Assembly: GCA_900772435.1 (NCBI GenBank)
Contig: CAAHEM010000013.1
Coordinates: forward strand, 1-9,579
DNA from: Bacilli bacterium
GTDB taxonomy: Bacteria; Bacillota_I; Bacilli_A; RF39; UBA660
Length of the DNA stretch: 9,579 nucleotides
Reading direction: 5' to 3'
The translations under genes were made by a program, and so were the position numbers. This document shows, in pieces, positions 5,041-9,579 of the stretch. Numbering within the stretch: the first letter of the stretch is position 1; each line of letters starts with the position of its first letter. Under the pieces are notes generated by a model. The model saw nothing but the letters and a program-made list of their open reading frames with translations. It ran no database searches and was not told the DNA's origin.

Positions 5041-6975
5041 ATGAAAAAATTACTATTACTAACTAAAATATTTATATTCACATTTTTCTCTATTATTATA
5101 ATAATTTTAAGTCTTTATGCTTATGCGTTTATCACACCTAAGTTTAATATTAATACAAGTAAAAGCATAACTTATTATGATAAATATGGTAATGATTTAT
5201 TCCAAGAAAGAGAAAAAAATGATTTTGTAGAACTTTCTAACATTAGTGATTATGTTAAAACAGCAATTGTTTCAATTGAAGATAAAAACTTTTATAATCA
5301 TAAAGGATTTGATTATTTAAGAATTGCTAAAGCTATGTTTGTAAATTTAAAAAGTAAAAAGATTAAAGAAGGTGCTTCTACAATTTCACAACAATATATT
5401 AAAAATTTATATTTAACTTTTGATAAAACATGGGAAAGAAAAATACAAGAAGCACTTCTTACTTTAGAACTAGAAACACATTATTCAAAAAATGAAATAC
5501 TTGAAGGATATTTAAATACTATTGATTTTGGGGCGGGAAACTATGGAATAAAAGAAGCAAGTAAATATTATTTTAATAAAGAACCCAAAGACCTAACACT
5601 CGCTGAATCATCTATAATAGTTGGTATACCTAAAAATCCAAGTTATTATAATCCAGTTGCTCACTATGAGAATGCTAAAGAAAGACAAAAAGATGTACTC
5701 TATAGTATGGTAAAAAACAAATTAATTTCTACTGATGAAATGAATAAAGCATATAACGAAGAATTAAAACTTTATGGTAAAAATGATAAAGTTGAACTCT
5801 CTAGTATTTATTATTACAAAGATGCTGTTTTAAAAGAACTTTCTAGTATAAAAGAAATACCATCATCACTATTAGATATGGAAGGACTTAAAATATACAC
5901 TAATCTTGATAAAGATGTACAAAAAAACTTAGAAAATAATATAGATAATGAAATGAAAAACACAACTTTACAAGTAGCTTCTATAGTAATAACACCAACA
6001 AATGGTAAAATAGTTGCACTTATTGGAGGAAAAGATTATTCATTATCAGAGTACAATAGAGCATACTCATCAAAAAGACAAGTTGGTTCAACAATAAAAC
6101 CTTTTCTTTATTATAGTGCCCTTGAAAATGGTTTTACTCCTTCAAGTACGTTTTTAAGTGAAAGAACAACATTTAATTTAGGAGACACAACATATTCACC
6201 GAGAAATGCAGGAAATATCTATGCTAATAAAAATATCTCTATGTTATCAGCTATCGCATATTCAGATAACATTTATGCCATGAAAACACATTTATTTTTA
6301 GGAACAGACATGTTATCTAAAACAATAAAACGTGTTGGTATCAAAACAGAAGTAAAAGAAAATGCATCTTCTGCCTTAGGAACATCCGAAATAAATATGA
6401 TTGACTTTAGCAATGGTTTCATAACACTTGCTAATGAAGGTAAACATGAAAGTCCACATCTAATAGAAAAGGTAACAGACAATACAGGTAAAATACTTTA
6501 TGAGTATAAATATAGTGAAGATTATGTATTAAACAAAAAATATGTATATATTTTAAACAACTTATTAACATCAACATACAACTATAGTCTTATTAATTAT
6601 ACTTCTCCTACATTAGTTAGCATTGGGAATGAATTAAAAGGAAAATATGCAGCTAAAAGCGGTAGTACATCAACAGATTATTGGACTGTAGGATATAATA
6701 AAGACTATTTAATGCTTGTTTGGGCCGGAAACGATGATAATACCGATGTAAAGTCAAAAGACTCTAAAATAACTAAAAAGATATGGTCTAAAACAATAAC
6801 ATCTATTAAAGATAACAAAAATGAATGGTATGAAATACCTAAAGGAATAACCGCAGCTTCAATAAATTCAATTAGTGGAGAACCCAATAGTAATGGTTTT
6901 ATATGCTACTATGAAAAAGGATCAGAACCTACATACGATATAAATTTTTCCAATATAAAAGACTCTTTAAATTAA
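5041..6975 (+). CDS. Class A (bifunctional) penicillin-binding protein
   Basis: This protein polymerises lipid II glycan strands and cross-links stem peptides outside the membrane. In 644 residues there is one N-terminal transmembrane anchor (about 8-32), then a GT51 glycosyltransferase domain with IEDKNFYNHKG (79-89, catalytic Glu80), GASTISQQYIKN (111-122) and RKIQEALL (133-140, second Glu137). The transpeptidase domain has the active-site S-T-I-K (350-353, nucleophile Ser350), S-D-N (408-410) and K-S-G-S-T (539-543). All catalytic motifs are intact, so it should bind beta-lactams. No C-terminal PASTA or fibronectin extension is present, making it a short form. The SDNIYAMKT segment reminds me of the Bacillus PBP2c/PBP2d group used in sporulation, but that is from memory. 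It is divergent from rpoE and has a weak ribosome-binding site. Confidence 0.95.
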   Translation: MKKLLLLTKIFIFTFFSIIIIILSLYAYAFITPKFNINTSKSITYYDKYGNDLFQEREKNDFVELSNISDYVKTAIVSIEDKNFYNHKGFDYLRIAKAMFVNLKSKKIKEGASTISQQYIKNLYLTFDKTWERKIQEALLTLELETHYSKNEILEGYLNTIDFGAGNYGIKEASKYYFNKEPKDLTLAESSIIVGIPKNPSYYNPVAHYENAKERQKDVLYSMVKNKLISTDEMNKAYNEELKLYGKNDKVELSSIYYYKDAVLKELSSIKEIPSSLLDMEGLKIYTNLDKDVQKNLENNIDNEMKNTTLQVASIVITPTNGKIVALIGGKDYSLSEYNRAYSSKRQVGSTIKPFLYYSALENGFTPSSTFLSERTTFNLGDTTYSPRNAGNIYANKNISMLSAIAYSDNIYAMKTHLFLGTDMLSKTIKRVGIKTEVKENASSALGTSEINMIDFSNGFITLANEGKHESPHLIEKVTDNTGKILYEYKYSEDYVLNKKYVYILNNLLTSTYNYSLINYTSPTLVSIGNELKGKYAAKSGSTSTDYWTVGYNKDYLMLVWAGNDDNTDVKSKDSKITKKIWSKTITSIKDNKNEWYEIPKGITAASINSISGEPNSNGFICYYEKGSEPTYDINFSNIKDSLN

Positions 6976-6988
6976 GAGTCATTTTTTT
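6961..6988. terminator. Bidirectional terminator shared by convergent genes, overlapping a stop codon
   Basis: GACTCTT (6961-6967) and AAGAGTC (6974-6980) form a perfect 7-bp stem with a 6-nt loop. On the plus strand it is followed by A and seven T (6982-6988). On the minus strand the stem is followed by TTTT. The left arm encodes the last residues of the penicillin-binding protein and the stop TAA (6973-6975) spans the loop-stem junction, while the T run reaches the stop of the SPFH gene (6987-6989). Only 11 nt separate the two stop codons. Confidence 0.85.
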
Positions 6989-8144
6989 ATTCTTCCATTT
7001 TAGTTCCACAATTACTACAGAACTTACCAACAGCTATTTCTCCACAATTTGGACATTTTTTTACTTCAGGTACATCTTCAACTTTAACTTCTTCATTATT
7101 GAATATTGTTCCCATTTCAGGTTGATTAGTTTCAGGTTTATAACCATTTACATCAGTACCATTATTTATTGTTCCCATCATATTATTAACAGCACCAGTA
7201 GCCATATTCATACCCATAAATCCCATCATTGCACCATTTTCATTAGAAGATGCATTTCTTAAAGCATCAGCCGAAGCACTAGCCATTAAACCAGATTGTA
7301 AATTTTTATTTGAAAATATAGTAGCTTCATCAATCTTATTAACTTTAATCATAGATTCATCAGTAAGGTTAATATCTCCAATAGCTACATCTACAACTTC
7401 TAAACCAAAATTTTTTCTCCAAGAATCATCTAAACATACATTCATTTCTTCAGAAATATCTCCATTATATAAACCAATATCTCCAAAAGAAACTTTATGT
7501 TTTCTCATAACAACTGTAATTGCTTGAGTTAATTTTTCAATAAATTTAGATTGTAATTGACTACCAATAACATCTTCATAATAAACAGTATCAGCTGCAT
7601 TAGCTCCTATAACACTATTTACTAACATAATTGGATCAGATACTTTAAAAGCATATTCTCCAAAGAAAGTAACTTCTAACATACCATATTTCTCATCAGT
7701 AATTTTTCTTGGTTGTGGTGAACCAAATTTATTACCTGCAATAGTTAATAAATTTACATAGTAAACTCTTTGATCTTTAGCAGTTTGTCCTCCATAAGTA
7801 AAACGTTTTCCAATAGTCTTAAATGTATCTATAATTCCCTTTCCAAGACCACCAGTAAATATACTAGGTTCACTACTAGTATCAAAGTAGAAAGTACCAG
7901 CATCAGCAGTAAATTCTTTTATTTCACCATTCTCAATAAGCATCATCGCCATACCTTGAGGTACCACAATAGTACTTCCATTAGTAATAATTCCATCACT
8001 TGGATTACTATTACCATTACCATGATTAACAATACCTCTTTGAATTAAAACGTTTCTTGAAATAGTAGGGCAAGTCACAAACTCTTTAAATTGATCTCCT
8101 AAAGCTGTAGTAGTAGCTCCAGACAATGCTTTTATTAATCCCAT
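6987..8144 (-). CDS. SPFH-domain protein with C-terminal zinc ribbon (YdjI-like)
   Basis: The 385 residues match the bacterial SPFH subgroup typified by B. subtilis YdjI, often labelled 'virion core protein' in databases. Seen: a short N-terminal part, a beta-rich SPFH-like region (about 55-260, with VVPQGMAMMLIENGEI, DAGTFYFDT and EVTFFGEYAFKVSDP), a helical part (about 262-300), a flexible Met/Gly/Asn-rich stretch (about 304-345) and a zinc ribbon CPNC...CSNC (Cys364, 367, 376, 379). There is no transmembrane segment, so it is probably cytoplasmic or peripheral. In Bacillus YdjI works with YdjG/YdjH and PspA in membrane-stress response. No such partner genes lie here, so that role is only inferred. 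AGAGGT (8152-8157) is 7 nt before the ATG. It has its own promoter and terminator and is probably monocistronic. Confidence 0.88.
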   Translation of the reverse strand: MGLIKALSGATTTALGDQFKEFVTCPTISRNVLIQRGIVNHGNGNSNPSDGIITNGSTIVVPQGMAMMLIENGEIKEFTADAGTFYFDTSSEPSIFTGGLGKGIIDTFKTIGKRFTYGGQTAKDQRVYYVNLLTIAGNKFGSPQPRKITDEKYGMLEVTFFGEYAFKVSDPIMLVNSVIGANAADTVYYEDVIGSQLQSKFIEKLTQAITVVMRKHKVSFGDIGLYNGDISEEMNVCLDDSWRKNFGLEVVDVAIGDINLTDESMIKVNKIDEATIFSNKNLQSGLMASASADALRNASSNENGAMMGFMGMNMATGAVNNMMGTINNGTDVNGYKPETNQPEMGTIFNNEEVKVEDVPEVKKCPNCGEIAVGKFCSNCGTKMEE

Positions 8145-8176
8145 AACAATTACCTCTTTCCTATAATTCTAAATTA

Positions 8177-8204
8177 ATTATAACATTTATATTTTCTTAG
8201 TAAA
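8177..8204 (-). promoter_or_regulatory. Extended -10 promoter for the SPFH gene
   Basis: On the minus strand a perfect TATAAT (8177-8182) preceded by TGT gives an extended -10 element. A weak -35 box TTTACT (8199-8204) lies 16 nt upstream. The predicted start near 8170 gives a leader of about 25 nt before the ATG at 8144. The promoter is covered by the palindrome at 8182-8208. Confidence 0.65.
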
Positions 8205-8208
8205 TGTT
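8182..8208. repeat. Operator-like palindrome over the SPFH promoter
   Basis: AACATTTA (8182-8189) and TAAATGTT (8201-8208) are a perfect 8-bp inverted repeat with an 11-nt spacer. The arms coincide with the -35 box and the bases just upstream of the -10 box. A further half-site, AAATGT, lies at 8220-8225. Centre-to-centre spacing of the arms is 19 bp, nearly two helical turns, as expected for a dimeric repressor. No regulator can be named from this sequence. Confidence 0.4.
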
Positions 8209-8230
8209 TTTTTATAATCAAATGTAAAGT

Positions 8231-8255
8231 AAAAAACACACTACATAGGTGTGTT
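8231..8255 (-). terminator. Rho-independent terminator of noc, overlapping its stop codon
   Basis: On the minus strand AACACAC (8249-8255) and GTGTGTT (8235-8241) form a perfect 7-bp stem with a 7-nt loop, followed by more T (8231-8234). The TAG stop codon (8241-8243) lies at the loop-stem border, so the 5' arm is made of the final coding codons. It isolates noc transcription from the SPFH gene. Confidence 0.85.
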
Positions 8256-9473
8256 CTTATTAATTTCAATAATAATTTGGTATTTATCAGTTAAATCTAC
8301 TTCACTAGTTTCAATTAAACTACTTACTTGATCTAAACTACTAACAAAATCTCTTACTTTATTAATTACTTTTGGTAAATTAACTTCACCATATTCATTT
8401 AATAAAGAATCTTCATCAGTTTTTTCTTCTTCCACTTCTTCCTTTTCATCTGGAAACTTATATGGATTGAAGTAAGTATTATTTGTATTATTTGCTGGTT
8501 CATCATTTTTTACAAAATTAACCGTTTCTTTTTCAGTTTCATTGTAAGCATTATTAACATTTTCACTTATAAATGGTGTCTCAATATTACTTGATATTTC
8601 ATTATTTGACACAATATTACTATTAATAGTATTTTGAACCTCATTAGTTGAATTAACATTTTGAAATGGATTTATTATTTGAGTATCATCAGTATATTCA
8701 GTTAAAACAGATGTTTCAGGTTCAATTGAAACAACATCAGGAACTTTAATATCTAAATATTCCTCAACAGGATTATTACCGATAACTTGTTCTTTAGTTT
8801 CAACCACTGGTTCTGGTTTTAAAAATTTTTGAATATCACTTGGTAGTTCTTCTTTTTCAATCTTATCTCTATTTAATAATTCACTAACTGCTTCTTCCGT
8901 TTGTCTAACAGTTAACTTTTCACTAGTAATTCTATGTAGCAAACTTTTTTGTAAATCTTCATTATTAAGTGATAATAAACTTCTAGCATGTCTTTCAGAT
9001 ATTCTATTATATAAAAGAGCATCTTGTACTTCTTTTGGCAAATTTAAAAGTCTCATTTTATTAGCTACAGCTGATTGACTAATACCAAGTTTTATAGCTA
9101 TATCTTCTTGAGTAAAACCTCTATCCATTAACTTTTTATATGATTGTGCTTCTTCAATAACAGATAAATTTTTTCTTTGAAGATTTTCAAGTAAAGCTAT
9201 CTCAGCACTAGTATTATCATCAGTATTATTTATAATAGCAGGAATCTTTTTAAGACCAGCAATGCATGAAGCTTTATATCTTCTTTCACCTGCGATTATT
9301 TCATATTTTTCACCAATACTTCTAAGTACAATAGGTTGAATAACACCATATTTAATAATAGAATTAGCAAGTTCATTTAATTCTTTTTCATCAAAAGCAA
9401 GCCTTGGTTGAAATCTATTAGGTATAATATCTTCAACTGGTATGTAATAAATTTTATCTTTGTTCTCGTCCAT
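8241..9473 (-). CDS. noc: Nucleoid occlusion protein Noc (ParB family), with long linker and no membrane helix
   Basis: Noc binds scattered sites on the chromosome, spreads as a CTP-dependent clamp and blocks division over the nucleoid. Seen in 410 residues: NRFQPR (19-24), the CTP-binding GERRYKA (62-68), ENLQR (96-100), a helix-turn-helix (about 121-142) and a C-terminal dimerisation domain (about 366-405). Noc rather than ParB/Spo0J is indicated by QSAVANKMRLLNLP (133-146), SERHAR (159-164) and RQTEEAV (190-196). Two oddities stand out. The N-terminal amphipathic membrane helix of known Noc is absent, and an in-frame TAG at 9492-9494 excludes an upstream extension. Residues about 205-365 are a low-complexity acidic and Asn-rich linker far longer than in B. 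subtilis Noc. AAGGA (9482-9486) is 8 nt before the ATG. No soj or spo0J gene adjoins it on its downstream side. Confidence 0.87.
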   Translation of the reverse strand: MDENKDKIYYIPVEDIIPNRFQPRLAFDEKELNELANSIIKYGVIQPIVLRSIGEKYEIIAGERRYKASCIAGLKKIPAIINNTDDNTSAEIALLENLQRKNLSVIEEAQSYKKLMDRGFTQEDIAIKLGISQSAVANKMRLLNLPKEVQDALLYNRISERHARSLLSLNNEDLQKSLLHRITSEKLTVRQTEEAVSELLNRDKIEKEELPSDIQKFLKPEPVVETKEQVIGNNPVEEYLDIKVPDVVSIEPETSVLTEYTDDTQIINPFQNVNSTNEVQNTINSNIVSNNEISSNIETPFISENVNNAYNETEKETVNFVKNDEPANNTNNTYFNPYKFPDEKEEVEEEKTDEDSLLNEYGEVNLPKVINKVRDFVSSLDQVSSLIETSEVDLTDKYQIIIEINKNTPM

Positions 9474-9504
9474 AATCTCTATCCTTTTTTCCTACTATAT
9501 ATTT

Positions 9505-9533
9505 ATTTTAAAGCATTTTAAAGTTTTTATCAA
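9505..9533 (-). promoter_or_regulatory. SigA-type promoter for noc
   Basis: On the minus strand TTGATA (9528-9533) and TAAAAT (9505-9510) are separated by exactly 17 nt, each box matching consensus at five of six bases. The predicted start near 9498 gives a leader of about 25 nt. The remaining sequence to the window edge is AT-rich, with stops in all three minus-strand frames, so noc does not overlap an upstream gene here. Confidence 0.65.
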
Positions 9534-9579
9534 GTTAATAACAAGATATTTACTATTTATTTTTATACATTTTTAATAA

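Noticed and set aside
6273..6887. Leftward open frames within the penicillin-binding protein gene
   Set aside because: They are antisense to intact transpeptidase coding sequence, with no ribosome-binding site or family features.
7770..8048. Rightward open frame within the SPFH gene
   Set aside because: It is a Ser/Thr/Ile-rich low-complexity shadow antisense to a conserved protein.
123..9473. Absence of TGA stop codons in all nine complete genes as a sign of code 4 (TGA as Trp)
   Set aside because: Trp positions are encoded by TGG, the genes are full length under the standard code, and rare TGA stops are expected at this base composition.
9553..9579. Possible 3' end of a gene entering from the right (minus-strand frame ending in TAG at 9553-9555)
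   Set aside because: Only eight codons are available (L-L-K-M-Y-K-N-K) and such a run is expected by chance in AT-rich DNA.
1..9579. CRISPR array, insertion sequence, tRNA, rRNA or prophage remnant
   Set aside because: No spaced direct repeats, transposase motifs, cloverleaf or rRNA-like sequence were seen; the gaps hold only promoters, leaders and terminators.

Overview
The window is very AT-rich, compact DNA from a walled, low-GC Firmicute of the class Bacilli. The evidence is RNA polymerase delta subunit, a Noc-type ParB protein, SpoIIR, a class A penicillin-binding protein and MurA on one short stretch. The standard code is used (Trp is TGG), and all nine complete genes end in TAA or TAG. 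Gene content and style would fit one of the uncultured gut Bacilli lineages (RF39-like or Erysipelotrichia-like), but that placement is a guess. Coding density is high, gaps are short, and no mobile element, CRISPR array, tRNA or rRNA is visible.

Left part (1-4923), all read right to left: rpoE (delta), prfA (RF1), prmC (RF1 methyltransferase), spoIIR (sporulation signal), murA (peptidoglycan precursor synthesis), a membrane-anchored protein that looks like a catalytically dead SGNH hydrolase, and the first codons of a gene beginning M-K-K-G, possibly rpmE (ribosomal protein L31). This resembles a condensed version of the Bacillus subtilis rpoE...murA...rho-rpmE-tdk-prfA-prmC...spoIIR neighbourhood. 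Promoters are visible before rpoE, before murA and before the leftmost gene. A terminator-like hairpin lies between prmC and spoIIR, and a leader with two mutually exclusive hairpins precedes the leftmost gene.

Middle (5041-6975), read left to right and divergent from rpoE: a bifunctional class A penicillin-binding protein (glycosyltransferase plus transpeptidase). It ends in a hairpin terminator formed from its own last codons, which also serves the convergent gene to its right.

Right part (6987-9473), read right to left: a YdjI-like SPFH protein with a C-terminal zinc ribbon, under its own promoter with an operator-like palindrome. Upstream of it is noc, a nucleoid-occlusion ParB paralogue that lacks the usual N-terminal membrane-binding helix and carries a linker of about 160 residues before its dimerisation domain. 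Noc too has its own promoter and a terminator overlapping its stop codon.

Most genes are housekeeping or conserved. The points that deserve a second look are the altered Noc, the pseudo-SGNH protein downstream of murA, the switch-like leader at the left edge, the hairpin covering the spoIIR ribosome-binding site and the palindrome over the SPFH promoter. I see no clearly new multi-gene system.
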